Of a DNA stretch of 64,000 nucleotides, positions 24,916-36,774 are shown in pieces. The translations under genes were made by a program, and so were the position numbers. Under the pieces are notes generated by a model. It had not been told where the DNA came from and did not search any database. It saw only the letters and a list, made by a program, of their open reading frames with translations. Position 1 is the stretch's first letter, and every line of letters starts with the position of its first letter. This DNA is from Lytechinus variegatus (Eukaryota; Echinodermata; Echinoidea; Temnopleuroida; Toxopneustidae): NCBI RefSeq assembly GCF_018143015.1, contig NC_054753.1:30284292-30348291 (forward strand). Reading direction: 5' to 3'.

Positions 24916-25250
24916 CAAATGCTTCATAACTCCAAATGTTATTATAATTATAAAACTTGTCAACAAGATAGTAATAAAGTCGTTCAATTTTAGTTAATGA
25001 TAGCAAACATTATAGAATCAGATATCTCCAGTTTACCTTCTTTATGTTTAATATTTCTATCAAATATTTTGAAACAATTCAGTAATAGCAGAATGCTTTT
25101 CTTGTGTAATCGTACTCTGACCTGTTCTATGATAAAATTATCGATTTACTATTTCCCAACTTAAAAGCCTATAGGTATGCTGATTCAAACTGGTTGAATT
25201 TACATTGATATTATGTAAATATAATGAACACAAATTCTCATTGATATGTC
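24916..25250. other. Non-coding, nothing recognised
   Basis: AT-rich sequence with no open frame of interest, no repeat family recognised and no RNA gene signal seen. Confidence 0.5.
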
Positions 25251-25255
25251 ATATA

Positions 25256-25832
25256 ATAGGACAAGTCTACCCCCCCCCCCCCTTTCCCCAAAAAAGTTGA
25301 CGAGAAAAATCCAACAAGTATAACACTAAAAATTCATCAAAATTGGATGTAAAATTAAAAAGTGGTGAAATTAAAAAAAAAATCACTTACGATCAAAAAA
25401 ACAGTTAGGCCTATAATTATTCACATCATGGTCGGTATGCAAGGGGAATGATGACGTCACCAACTCGCAATTTACTTTGTATTTTATTATATGAAATATT
25501 CTCATTATCCTGTGAAAACAAATTTTATTCCTCCATGAAAATGTACAATTACCAATGTCTTAGCATTAAATGGCTCAGTAAAGTTAGTCCTTATTGTCAA
25601 ATCTGTAACAAAATATACATTTTACAATAAAAAACAAAAGAAATGGTGAGCAACGGACATCATAGACTCTCTAATTTGCATGCCACTGGGTTGTGCATAT
25701 GACCTTTTTCGTAAAAAATGAGTGAAACTCTTAAATTTTACCTCCGATTTTGATGAATTTTCAGCGATAAGTTCGTTTGATTCCTCTCTTATTGATTTAA
25801 ATCAACATGTTTTTTCTAAACCTTTAAAAGCG
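25256..25832. mobile_element. MITE family F1 (GGACAAGTC ends), copy 1
   Basis: The left end AGGACAAGTCTACCCCC leads into ATCAAAATTGGATGTAAA; the right arm carries TCCGATTTTGATGAATTTTC and TTGATTTAAATCAACATG. It is the same family as 33900-34424, 53669-54262 and 60097-60306. The right terminus here is degraded. Confidence 0.7.
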
Positions 25833-26350
25833 AATTACTAATCTACCTACCCATTTGATACACTGTCTAGACATACGCGTATTCTACGAGTCACTATTTA
25901 ATAATAGCAAATACGTTCGAATGTTTATATATCTGAATAAACTAGCTGAGAGAAGTGTGTGAATATTCTTCCAAATAAACTTGTAAATTTACTTTGATTG
26001 TAAAAAATTGGAATCAAGTTAATGTAAATTTTGATGCATTATTTGTAATTTGCCCGTTCGTCTTTCTTGGTACATGTAATTGTGACATTAGAAAGATGTA
26101 TGATGATATTGTACTGAGATTGATAAAAGATGCATTCTGCGGCTCACGTGCAAATAAACCAGTGCAATGTGTAAAAGACCCTTTTGATGATGTTGTGTCA
26201 TATATTTCAGTCCTAAAATATGATTCCTGTCAAGTACTCACCATGATAATACCACCGCAGGGGAGCACCTCTTGTTAAGAAAACTTGCTATTTAATAAAG
26301 TGTCATGACGGGGGATTGTAACGCCCTGCCAAGCGCCATGTCCCTCACAA
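25833..26350. other. Non-coding, nothing recognised
   Basis: The longest open frame (25994-26278, 94 residues) has no recognisable domain, no splice context and no neighbours to support it. No repeat family was recognised. Confidence 0.45.
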
Positions 26351-26585
26351 AACTACACTGCAAAAACTCTGGTGTTGATTTCCCGGAATCTATGTATTTC
26401 CGCACAAGAGAAGTGTCAAACAACACCAGTTTGGTTTTGGTCCAACACCAGATACATTTATACAACACCAATTAGTTTTAAAACAGCATCGGTTTGATTC
26501 CAGACTGGTGTTGTTTCAATACCTCTTTGGTGGGGACATAATTCCGGGCTGGTGTTAAATCAACACCGGAATTTTTGCAGTGTAC
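26351..26585. mobile_element. MITE of the ACACC/GGTGT family, TA flanks
   Basis: Left end CACTGCAAAAACTCTGGTGT and right end ACACCGGAATTTTTGCAGTG are inverted and both bordered by TA. The 235-bp body is built of CAACACCA and TGGTGTTG words. TA duplication is typical of Tc1/mariner-type MITEs (family knowledge). Confidence 0.8.
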
Positions 26586-26949
26586 ATATGAGCAGCCACC
26601 CCAAAACCAACACGTCACGAGAAAAAGTTCTCAGTAAATCGCCAAAAATAAGAATTTGGTATTCAAGAAGAAACAAATAGAAAATCAGCTTCTTCTCCTA
26701 CATAGTAGGCCTACTGTAAAACATTTAAATTGATTATTTGAATAAAAGACAACTGGAAACTGATATGCTTATTTTGAAAGGTATGAATCTTAATTTGCTC
26801 TAAATTACCCGTTATTCGCTAATAAGGAAAATCACGTTGCCTTTATGTTACCTTGCACCACTCCCACTGATGAATATACACCGGCATCGCCCCTGTACAA
26901 ACATTACAATATGACTTAGGACTGTAGGAATACTTCGGAATTTCATTTT

Positions 26950-27145
26950 TCCTCTTTTGTTGTTACATACACAATTTGTTGGTCTCTCTCCCTCCTCCTT
27001 CTCAATCTACTTACACCATTCTCTCCCCCTCTCTGTTTTTCTCCCTCCCTTCTCTGTTTTTTCCCTCTCCCCTCTCTCTTCTTCTGTCTTTCTTCCTCTT
27101 TTCTCTCTCTGTCTCTCTCACCGACTACCCCCCCCCCCCCGCCTC
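26950..27145. repeat. Polypyrimidine (CT-rich) tract
   Basis: An almost pure pyrimidine run on the plus strand, ending in poly-C. The paralogous tract at 37735-37842 has a different length. Open frames across it are low-complexity. Confidence 0.85.
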
Positions 27146-28204
27146 TCATCATTTTGCAAGCGCTCTAAGTAGTTAGTATTCAACAGGTTCAAAGTTTGAA
27201 CAGACTCGATTCAATTTTATTATATTTGAGATTTAATGAAAAGATAAATCCATAGATTCAATTCAAAAGGAATGATAGTTATGTGCTCGATATACAGCAG
27301 TTCTAACCGAATATGCATTGGTGTTTTTTTTCATTTGTTTTCTAACTTCACCATTTATTATCTCATAAAATAATCGGATATCCATTTGTTTTCACTTTTG
27401 ATTTGGTATGTCCATTCTAATACATAGACCTAAGAGAATAAAGCAATCGAATATCAAAATGTAGCCTATATGTATAATGCAGTACAATTATTTGCAGCTT
27501 TAGGGGCCTTTCTTCTGTAATGGTTATTCTTTATTTAAGTGGAGCGTTGTGGCCCAGTGGAGAAGTCTTCTGACTTTGAACAGAGGGCCGTGGGTTCGAA
27601 TCCCAGCCATGGCGTAATTTCCTTCAGCAAGATATTTATCCACACTGTGCTGCACTCGACCCAGGTGAGATGAATGGGTACCCGGCAGGATTAATTCCTT
27701 GAATGCATGAGCGCTGAAAGGCAGCTCAAGCTAAAGCCGGGGTAATAATAATAATAACAATGCGCCTCGGAATAGAATACTTCTAGATAGATGGCGCTAT
27801 ATAAATGCCTATTATTATTATTATTATTAAGTAAACAAGATATTTATTCTACAGTCAGCATATCAAGAGATAAAATATTTTTCTATATTTTTATATTATA
27901 TAGTTGGTAATAATCGGTACTTATACCATTCCCATTTATACAGTATTATAAGTGTACCAGGGTCCGTAACACAAAGGTTAGTAATTGATCGTATGCTTGG
28001 TATTCATGATTAATTGTACATTGTAGTCAATTCAATCAATCGTAGAGATATTCATCTAAGATGGTTGTTAAGGTTCATGTAACAGGCCCCAGAAGTGCAT
28101 TTAAAACCGTGACACCCATTTGCTCTTTTTTCATGTTGAACTATCTAGGTGAGAAAGGGTTAGCTATTAATCGTTAAATGAAAGAGCCTATCAAGATCGT
28201 CGTC
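27125..28204 (+). repeat. Segmental duplication block 1, copy A
   Basis: Matches 37830-38911 in the same orientation. Landmarks include CAAGCGCTCTAAGTAGTTAG, CATAGATTCAATTCAAAAGG, CAATCGAATATCAAAATGTA and GAGATATTCATCTAAGATG. Copy A carries a SINE (27541-27826) absent from copy B; copy B carries a MITE absent from A. Together with block 2 this indicates an old tandem duplication of at least 6 kb around the TRIM gene. Confidence 0.85.
27541..27826 (+). mobile_element. tRNA-derived SINE, well preserved
   Basis: Box A-like TGGCCCAGTGG, box B GGGTTCGAATCCC, then CACTCGACCCAGGTGAGATG, GGGTACCCGGCAGG, AATTCCTTGAATGCATGAGC, AAGCCGGGGTAATAAT, and the tail ATGGCGCTATATAAATGCC(TATTAT)n. Left flank ATTTAAGT and right flank ATTAAGT form an imperfect target duplication; copy B of the segmental duplication has the unfilled GATTTAAGT site. 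Confidence 0.9.
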
Positions 28205-28379
28205 AGGGGTTTCACCAAGGGGGGGGGGGCGGAATTTTTTTCAGCTATATTTGCCCCGATCGGAAGCTCGAAGATGATTTTTTGTTTGTTTCTTTGAAGG
28301 GGGTAGTCATATAAGTCACTTTTTAGCTTTATTCTTTAAATCAACATAAATATAAAAAAATCATAAACCTTATTCTATA

Positions 28380-29340
28380 ATAGAGCGCGAAGCGCGAGCA
28401 ATTTTTTTTATATTTTATGTATTTTTTTCTTAAAATTTTAACATTCTGAAATAAATGTGCCTGCAATAATTACTACGAACGCGAAGTGCGAGCAGATTTT
28501 TTTAATGTACGTTTTGAACTGATCAGAAAGGTAGACCTACCAGTTAGAGACTGTTTGTAGTTAGCCATGAAGACGTTACATATTTCAACAATCATATCAA
28601 ATAATGCGAGCGCGAAGCGCGAGCTAAAACGATTTGACGTTTCTACATAAAGAATGGATAATTTTTTAACAGGATAGCTCAATAGTTAAACTATATAACT
28701 AAACAATTGATGCTCACGCGAAGCGCGATCCGAAAAATTCCAGTTTTAGACCTAGAACGGGACACTCTATTCATGTTTTGTATATCATGAAAAAGATGAG
28801 GAAGAGGGGATCTTCCTACATTAATGATGCGAGCGCAAAGCGCGAGCAGAAAATGTTTGTATACGTTTTGAACTGATCGAAAAGTGCCTTTTAAGGACTG
28901 CTAGCACTTAACCATGAAGATGTTACACATTTGAACAATCAAATAATGCGAGCGCGAAGCGCGAACTGAAAAAATGACATTTCTACATAAAAGAATGGAA
29001 AACTTAATCAATATTTGTAATCATGATAGCTTTATAACTAAACAATTGATGCGAGCGCAAAGCGCGAGCAAAAAATTATAGTTTTAGACCTAGAACGGGA
29101 CACTATATGCATGTTTTTTAAATCATTAAAGGGATGAGAAAGAGGGTATTTTCCTACATTAATAATTCGTGCACAACGGGCGAGCAGGGAATTTTTGATA
29201 TTGTGATCTGAAACTGGATAACTGAATGAACAAGTGCGCGCGTGTTTCAGATTTATACCTAAAATCTAGGCATTCTAAACAATCTTTTATCATGAAAATA
29301 AAAGCGAGAGCGAAGCATGAATTTAAAATATTTGATATTC
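28380..29340 (+). repeat. Array of GCGAGCGCGAAGCGCGAGC motifs on a ~342-bp repeat
   Basis: The GC-rich near-palindromic word recurs at about 28383, 28478, 28607, 28711, 28829, 28947, 29051, 29166 and 29303, spaced 95-130 bp apart in AT-rich DNA. Three consecutive spacers form a larger unit: TTTTAGACCTAGAACGGGAC occurs at 28743 and 29085, and TACGTTTTGAACTGATC at 28507 and 28861, a period near 342-350 bp. Non-coding. Confidence 0.8.
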
Positions 29341-29538
29341 CGAACTGAATAGGGGGGTCAATTTCAGCTTTATAATTATGTCTTACATACATTTGTAAGG
29401 CAATTTGACCTTTTATGAACTTAAATGACATGTAATTGACCTGCGCGTTATTAAAATGTCCAGTAATCATATATTTGCATTTCGATTTTGCATTAGCTTA
29501 AATTGATACCAAACATGACATGTTAATTCTGTGAAATA

Positions 29539-29634
29539 TGAAAATCACAATTAAGAGGTATGTGAAAATTTGGGCGTGGCTTATGACTAATCACAATTAA
29601 GAGGTATGTGAAAATTTGGGCGTGGCTTATGACG
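29539..29634 (+). repeat. Two-copy ~48-bp tandem repeat
   Basis: ATCACAATTAAGAGGTATGT followed by GAAAATTTGGGCGTGGCTTA and TGAC occurs twice in succession. The copies look identical over about 45 bases. Confidence 0.85.
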
Positions 29635-29819
29635 TCAATAAAACAAAACGCCCAAGGGTGCCCAGGTGGCACTCCTCAGATTCTTGGAGTAGACACCCTA
29701 TACTATAACTTCCAGCAAAAAAAATGCAGTCATACCCAACTTCACGGTTATGTTGGGGTTCTACTTGACTGCAATGCGAGAGCGAAAACAAAATCTTAGC
29801 TATGGTGATACGGAAACCT

Positions 29820-30170
29820 TTGAGTGCCATCGATGAAGAGATGTCTTATCTTGCCATATCGGCTTCATACCCTTTTCATGTCGACATGTTAACTTTGTAA
29901 GTTGACACAGTGACATATTGCCAAGTCGACTTCAAAGAATTGTCATGTCGTCATGGCAGCATATACCATCTTACAAAGTGGACCTATTAAGACTCTTTAT
30001 CGGCATGACACTTTCTAGTTGATTTAACAAGATATCTGATGTCGCCATGACTACGACTCGTCTGCACATCCTACGTCACCATGTAGACTTACAAAGTTAA
30101 TAAGTCGACATAATAAGGCTGTTACTTGGCAAGATGCAATATATTGCTATCTCATCTGGTATCTACCTAT
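29820..30170. repeat. Diverged relative of the 23.7-kb foldback MITE
   Basis: GTGCCATCGATGAAG, CATGTCGACATGTTAAC, TGCCAAGTCGACTT and AAGTCGACATAATAAGG words match the vocabulary of 23746-24020, but clear terminal inverted repeats are lost. Confidence 0.5.
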
Positions 30171-31030
30171 AATAACAAAATTCCTAAAGAATTTGTTCCA
30201 AGCGGATGAGATTGATGTAGCGGGCCGGACCTTAACAAAGGTGTTGAGTACAACATGCTTGATTTTAAATCTCGATTATTTTGGAAATCCTTGACACAAG
30301 TCTAGGTTAGCATAATCCACATCCCATAAGCAGGAGTAAATGGACAATCGCACACAGAGTAGAAACTGGCCCTTTTGTGAATGCTTTAAAAACATAAAAA
30401 GGAAGGAAAAGGTGGATTTAGAAAACAAAACACTCTTAAAACAACTCATTCAAATTGACTAGACCAGTAGTCAGCTGGGTGCAACTGATATGTCGAGTCA
30501 CACATCTGAGTTATATTTTAATCAGAAATATGTATGTTCTAGTAAAATACTACTAGGAAATGATAAAATATGAATAGAATAACAGTTACAGTCAGCTGAC
30601 CCTCTTAAGTAGTAATTGTTGACTGATTTGTTTGTATAGAGTGTACTTTTTGTGGGTTTATAAAATCAGATCAATATACAAATCTACTTAAAAATTAATG
30701 TTAAACGGATTTAAGTGTTTAGAAATATTAATTTTACAGATATTAATCAGTCAGCCTATTGATAATATATTTCCAGGCTATAAAGTTGGTACAAATCAAT
30801 ATTGCTGCCACTTCAACTACTTAACTACTATCCTACTACTATACTACCTTTTTTCCTTATACTTTATCAAAATGGGCATGAATAAGTGAATGAAACAATT
30901 AGGGAAAATATAGTATTTCTTATAAATGATTTGCGGCTTTATCGATTGTAATTGCGATATTGGATTTAAGTAACACAAATATCATTATTTTACAGAATGG
31001 TGGAAGTATATCAGCAGAAGAGATTTCTCT
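30171..31030. other. Non-coding, nothing recognised
   Basis: AT-rich sequence between the repeats and the TRIM 3' side. Short open frames only, with no recognisable domains, repeats or RNA genes. Confidence 0.5.
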
Positions 31031-33060
31031 TTAGTTTACTGCTGTAACGTTGGCATTATGATAAATCTATCTGTATGAATTTTCTCTAAAGTAATTCATA
31101 GAAAGCCTCTCATGATATAAAGATAATGTAAGATTTGTAATTATACTTTGCATCGTATTAAATTCATTTCTATATGCAATATCTTGTATGCAATAAATGA
31201 GATAAAGTTAATATTTACACGCACATTTATATATTGACAAATGAATATTCATATTTCCACCTGTTCACTAATACTCAAATGACAATTGCTTTTATTCTTT
31301 TCACAGTGACTTATGACAAATTCAAGGAAGAATTTAAAAAACAAAAATTTTATTCTTCAGATGTAAACACTATTAGTAGTAAGGAAATCAAAATAGTATA
31401 TTTTCAAGACTTCTCTGAAACAATATCTTAAAAAATATATTTTTCACCAGCAAATATTTCATTTTTCAAATAAATGAAATCACATGGTAAGTAATATACA
31501 TGTAGTATTGAATATCGACACGTGTTAGAGTAAATTTGTAGCAGGATGAAAGCACGTCAGTTTCAATACTACATGGTGTGATATAACGTGGATTACAGTG
31601 ATACCTTGATGAAATATAACTTCTTGTAACAAGCAAAGGCGAGCATGTCTGGGGAGAGGGAAACCAAGTTACACAAATTCAAACCCAATGTCATATGAAG
31701 TACTTTGAACTCAACTCTTTCCTTCAGATTCAAACCATCAAGATCATAGAGTCTGAACACGACATTATTATTCTTCATATCAACACTCGCTACATACACC
31801 CTGTCCTGCTCATCCACGGCAGCATACAGGAAGACATCCCGTGGAGCTTGTAGAGACTCACCAGCATTCCCATCCCTGTCATAGACCGTCACCACGCTTG
31901 GAACGTCCCAACATGAACTCGTGACAATCAAACCCGTCCTGGTAGTAGATGCCTGGCACGTATCGTGCTTTGTTTCAACAGTATGTTTAAGAGTGGATCC
32001 TGTCGGGTCATAGATAAAGACTTGTTTTCCATAGTTAGTAATGATGATTTCATCTGATGGACTTCTGTTAACTCTGAGAAAATTTCCATTGTCTCTCACG
32101 TGGATTGTTGCTTTCCTGGAGCCAAGGGGAGAGTAGACGTAGGCGTCTGTAGTACCAGTGGACACACATAACGCCCCGTCCCGTTGCAAAACCAGATCAT
32201 AACATTCCATGTCACTTATGGGTATGTTTTTATACAGCTGTTTTCCACCATTTGAATCAATGGTATCAATACCTCGTGCATTACTCCCATACACGATAAC
32301 GACAGTGCTATTGGAGTGCCTTGTCATACCGAACATCACTCCCCGTAGATCAACACAATGAATAACTTCCATCTTGGGATCTGATCCTGAGATGCTCCCG
32401 AGGTCAAGGCGAGTATCATCTGCTGGTTTGAATCTCTTCTCCTGTGCTTTCTTCGTAATTGCTGACGCAGAAGTGTGATCGGTAGCCTCCTTCAGCATGG
32501 AATCTAGTTCCTCACAGAGCAAGATATTAGCAGATAGAGTGTCTGTCTTAAGATGACCCAGTCTGCCATTATCTACCAAAGTAATTGAACTACAAATACT
32601 CTTGATCCTCTGTCGATCTTTTGACTTCAAGACGTTGAGGTCGTCTTCAAAACTACGTTCTAAGGCATGTATTTGCTCGGTGACATTTCGAAGATTTTCT
32701 TCAAGCTCCTTGGCCTTGATGGTGTAAGCCTGCCTGACATCTTCTAGTAGTGTCTGCACTGCAGTGTGTACCTCATGACGTTGTATTTCTATGTTCAGAA
32801 TGTTCTTCTCCAGCTCTGCTTTCTTGTCGGCACATCTCTGAGCAAGGTCTGTCACCTACGAATTGAAAGTTTTGAAAGTAAAAACAACGAGTTATATCTG
32901 GAAATATCCCATAAAGGTGAAAATAACAAATACTAATACTATAAAACAAGGATAAATCATATAGAATGACATACGGCATTCCGAATAAGCTTGAAGAGAC
33001 ACAACATAATTATAATTACAAAATTGTATGTCACATTAAAACAATAACGATAATACTTAT
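31030..33060 (-). repeat. Segmental duplication block 2, copy A (TRIM 3' exon and flanks)
   Basis: Matches 40610-43115 in the same order and orientation. It includes the 3' flank (GAAAGCCTCT, ATATGCAATATC, AATGAGATAAAGTT), the whole coiled-coil/propeller exon and about 200 bp of the upstream intron (TAAAACAATAACGATAA against TACAATAACGATAACGA). Similarity stops before the RING exon. Confidence 0.85.
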
Positions 33061-35224
33061 CAGTGTAGTTCAACATAAATAATAAAGAAAAGAATTAAAT
33101 GTAACAACATTTTAAATACAGATTATAGCATTACACAATACTATGGATCATTGTCAATCTGTATTCAATACCATCTATTATTATTGATATTTATATTTTA
33201 TCAATCAATATTTCTATATTCTCATTTTCTATGTCATTATTATAACTATTATTATGAATGTTATTACTATTATCATTTATATCATCATCATAATCATTAT
33301 TATTATTATCATTATTCTATAATTATCAATATTACCTTTTTGTTTTACTGTTAATGTTCTTAATATCTTATGTTTAAAAATATTGTGATAATTATTATCG
33401 TCATCACCATCATAAGCATTATAAAAACTGGTGTGATCATTGTTGTTTTCATCATCGACATCAATGATCGCCCTCGGGGCCGCGGAACGGTTTTCAAAGT
33501 GAGGGCTGACCATGCAAAAAATTACAATCATATGGTCATGTTTACGTTTTTGTACACGGTTTTGGAAAAAAAAGTGGAAGGCTGTAGCCCCCAGCCCACC
33601 CCCCGTTTTCGCGGCCCCTGCTTAAAATGTTGGGCAACATACTGTCCACTGTTTTGGGTAATGTATGTTCATAAAAAAATATGTACATGTATATATTCTG
33701 GGCAATTATTATCCAATTAAGAACAATTCATTTTTACCCAATTATTAGTTTGTATTACCCACTTTCGACAGATTTTAAACAATAGTATTGTGGATAGTAT
33801 GTTGCCAAGTGATGGTTAAAAATTGATCCTAAAATTTTAAGAGTGTACGCTTTCAAAATATGTTTTTCTTATACAAGCTGTTTAACCTTACATTACTTCT
33901 TTAAAGGACAAGTCCACCCCAACAAAAACGTCAATTGAATAAAAAGAGAAAAATTCAACAAGCATAACACTGAGAATTTCATCAAAATCGGATGTAAAAT
34001 AAGAAAGTTATGGCATTTTAAAGTTTCGCTTCATTTCACAAAACGGTTATTTGCACATCTCGGTCGGTATGCAAATGAGGAACTGATGACATCACTCACT
34101 CACTATTTCTTTTTTGTTATATGAAATATGATTTTTTTTTCTCGTAATTGTCATGTGAAATGAAGTTTCATTCCTCCCTGAACACGTGGAATTCCATTAT
34201 TTTAACATTTTGTGCTTCAGGCAAGGAGGTCCTAATCGTCAAATTCGTGAAAATTGAAATATTGTATAATTCAAACAATAAAAAACAAAATAAATAGTGA
34301 ATGAAATGTCATAACTGTCTTATTATATCCGATTTTGATGAAATTTTCAGCATTGTGCTTGTCTGATATTTCTCTATTGATTCAAATCATCATTTTTTCT
34401 GAGGTTGACTTGACCTTTAAATAGACTTTAAAGTGCATGTTTAGACTCTTAAACAGCAAAGTTTGATTTTTAATATTTGATTCTCAATAAAAATTAAACC
34501 TCTAAACAACTCCTGTAAGGTTCATATAGTGAACAGCGTTATATAGATTTTAAACAGCGTTTTTTACTGTGATAATTATGAATGAATTTACCTTCTGTCG
34601 CAATTCCTGCTCAAAGTCAACCTGGTTCTTGATTTCATGAGCTTTATGACCAACAAGTACGCACTTGTGACAGACGTGGACCTTACAGTCCTCACAAAAC
34701 ATATCCTTGTTCTCTGGTTTGTGGATGGAGCACTTCTCGAATAAATGACCAATGCTGACCTTCCCTTCGATGACATCATCCATGGAGACAATCTCATGAT
34801 CTTCAAAGACTGACAGATATTGATGACATTGCAAACATTTATCACATATGTAGTTATTACAGGTTCTGCAGAATGAGACAGCATCTCCTTGAAGCTTGCA
34901 ACCAGAACATTTTGGTCGCATCTCGAGGACAGCATTCATCCCTCCACGCTTGGCGTGGTAATCGTCTACGCATCCGTTGATGGAGACATTGAGGCGGAGA
35001 TCATCGACACGGTTGACAGACAACTTGGTGATCTCCCTGCAGAGAGGACAGACCATGTGATCAAGGTCCTGGTGGGTTAGATCGTATTTCTTGAGGCACT
35101 GCCTACAAAATGTGTGTCCACATGAAGTCAGGATTGTTGCCTCGACAAATATATCAAGACATAATGGACATATCAGGTTCGGTGAAGAGCTTGAAGCTTT
35201 CTCTGATTCACACTTCTCAGCCAT
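31593..35224 (-). CDS. TRIM/RBCC-type protein: RING, two B-boxes, coiled coil, propeller (631 aa)
   Basis: Two exons: 35224-34592 (211 codons) and 32855-31593 (420 codons plus stop), joined in phase 0 across a GT-AG intron. The RING is C3HC4 with Cys19, 22, 35, His37, Cys40, 43, 59 and 62. B-box 1 spans about residues 106-143 and B-box 2 about 165-196 (C-x2-H, then CEDC, CHKC, H-x2-H). A charged coiled coil fills about 199-310. After a Lys-rich linker, residues ~375-631 form a repeated beta-rich region resembling the NHL-type propeller of TRIM2/3/32/56/71-like proteins (family inference; individual blades are weak). RING-type TRIMs act as ubiquitin E3 ligases, often in innate immunity or RNA control; no substrate can be told here. 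All zinc ligands are present and no frame break is seen. A partial tandem paralogue lies at 41557-42930. Confidence 0.92.
33150..33440. repeat. ATT/ATC-rich simple sequence in the TRIM intron
   Basis: Mixed TTATTA, CATCAT and ATTATT triplets. Open frames on both strands are low-complexity. Confidence 0.7.
33612..33848. mobile_element. MITE related to 21690-21937, in the TRIM intron
   Basis: Left end TTAAAATGTTGGGCAACATA and right end GATCCTAAAATTTTAAGAGT mirror loosely. TTTGGGTAATG, TACCCAATTATT and TTACCCACTTT words match the relative. Low terminal identity suggests age. Confidence 0.55.
33900..34424. mobile_element. MITE family F1, copy 2, in the TRIM intron
   Basis: Left end TTTAAAGGACAAGTCCACCC and right end GACTTGACCTTTAAA are inverted. 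The arms also share ATCAAAATCGGATGTAAAAT against ATATCCGATTTTGATGAAAT, and GATTTGAA/TTCAAATC words. The interior has TATGCAAATGAGG and CATCACTCACTCAC, found again at 53.8-54.1 kb. Confidence 0.85.
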
Positions 35225-35412
35225 CGCTAAATCAATTTACAAACACGAGATCTAAATTTCAACAACTTACACCCAATGTGTCTATCAGTATTGATGCATT
35301 GAAACGTCGATTAAGTTTGGGGTACAACGTATACCTGAATACAAATTCAACTACAAGAGTAAAACATACCCATTTTTCATGATTCATGATTATTTATAGA
35401 ATTATTTGTATA

Positions 35413-35880
35413 ATGTTTAAACTTGAAGATACGTTAATGCCAAAGTCTATATTATTATACAATTCTTTCATATTATCTTATTTATCTTATGCTAATATTG
35501 CGTGGGGTAATGGAACCAAAAAAAATGTTAATTCGTTATTGCTACTGCATAAACTGCCATAAGAATTTACACAGGTTCTCCTAACTGAGCCCATACTGAT
35601 CCAATTATAACAAAAACTGAACATAAAACATCTGATATCAATATCTTACGAAGTGCAAATTTTATGTTCAATACTAATCACTCGGTTCCACGCAGTTTGA
35701 ATTCAATGTTTATACGCAATACCCAGGTTCATGAACACAATACCAGAGGTTCCAACAATTTTCATATTAGTAATCCCAAAACAATCCTTGCTTATAAATC
35801 CATTATACATAAAACACCAAATTTTTGGCATTCATTGCCTCATGAAATAAGAGAATGCTCTTCGCTTTATGACTCATAAC
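35413..35880 (+). pseudogene. Remnant of a LINE reverse-transcriptase C-terminus
   Basis: Conceptual translation gives YNSFILSYLSYANIAWGN, then after stops and frame changes a block with HNTRGSNNFH and FWHSLPHEIRE. This matches the order of the 3' end of the minus-strand LINE at 48 kb (YNTIIMPHLNYCNVAWGN; YNTRQKH; EWNKLPQS). Several in-frame stops make it dead. It lies head-to-head with the TRIM gene, starting about 190 bp beyond its ATG. Confidence 0.75.
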
Positions 35881-36084
35881 TCCTACATTTTCTTAAAGTA
35901 TGTTTAGATCATTTATATAGGTACATGTCAGTTCACGATTGGGTAGGGGGTTTAGAACATCCGTACATTTTTTTTCTCATGTCATCATTTTAACCTATAT
36001 CAATGTATCATACTGCAATGATGGCACTCGGGGTCTGCCTCGTCAAGACCATTCAGCAGTTCAGTCTTTTTCAGTCTCCCAAAT

Positions 36085-36390
36085 TTCATTAAGGCGGTTT
36101 TCCACTAGGGCGCGGACAAGACCAGGAAGGGTTGCGGAAGCAACTTTTGTCATTTCGGCATGCTGTCCGCAACCAAATTCCGTAAAAGATTATGGAAATG
36201 ATCTTGTCCTAGGACATAACCAGGGTTGTCAGCGTATTGTCGTAGGACTTTCCTGGGACTGTCCTAGGACAAGATTATCTAAATAAATTTGCCGGCGTTC
36301 TGTGCGGACAGCATCCAAATCGTATTAGGACAGAACCGGAGACATTTAGGACAACGTCACGAGTGGTGAATTCAAGGACTAGGACAATCG
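36085..36390. mobile_element. Possible foldback element
   Basis: GGCATGCTGTCCGCAACC and CTGTGCGGACAGCATCC mirror each other, as do CTTGTCCTAGGACATAACC and GTCCTAGGACAAGAT. TGTCCTAGGAC words are frequent. The outer ends are unclear. Confidence 0.4.
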
Positions 36391-36487
36391 GACAACTTGA
36401 GAATACTCCATGAAAATTATCATTCATATATTTTTTTAAAGGAATTTAGGGGTGTTATTTGGGGTTTTTCGACTACAAAGACTATGT

Positions 36488-36774
36488 ACACTGTTAAAAA
36501 TACCATGATTTTACAGAAAAAATAAAGACTATTTTGCAAAGAGCAATCACAGAATCGTTCTGTAAATTCATAAAACAGGAATTTTTCTGCATTTAACAGA
36601 TCAGGTCTGTTTAAAAAGGGGAAAAGGGTGTTTTATTAAAGGAAATTTGTAAGGTTCCATACACCCAATACCAATTTCCTGTAAGATTACGCAATTTGGT
36701 AAGATTACAGGTGTTCTCGAGACTCTGCTGCAGGAACTTCTTTTATTTTAAGGACAAATTTTCTAACAGTGTAG
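36488..36774 (+). mobile_element. CACTGTTA MITE, copy 1
   Basis: The element is bordered by TA. Its ends are CACTGTTAAAAATACC and GACAAATTTTCTAACAGTG, an inverted pair. The interior carries TTCTGCATTTAACAGATC and TTCTCGAGACTCTGCTGCAG. An inverted second copy lies 1.07 kb away at 37842-38134. Confidence 0.85.

Noticed and set aside
25994..26278. 94-residue open frame with several cysteines
   Set aside because: No splice context, no recognised fold and surrounding repeats; chance is the simplest explanation.
28380..29340. CRISPR-like array of regularly spaced words
   Set aside because: The spacers are themselves repeated (342-bp unit), spacing is irregular and the DNA is clearly eukaryotic.
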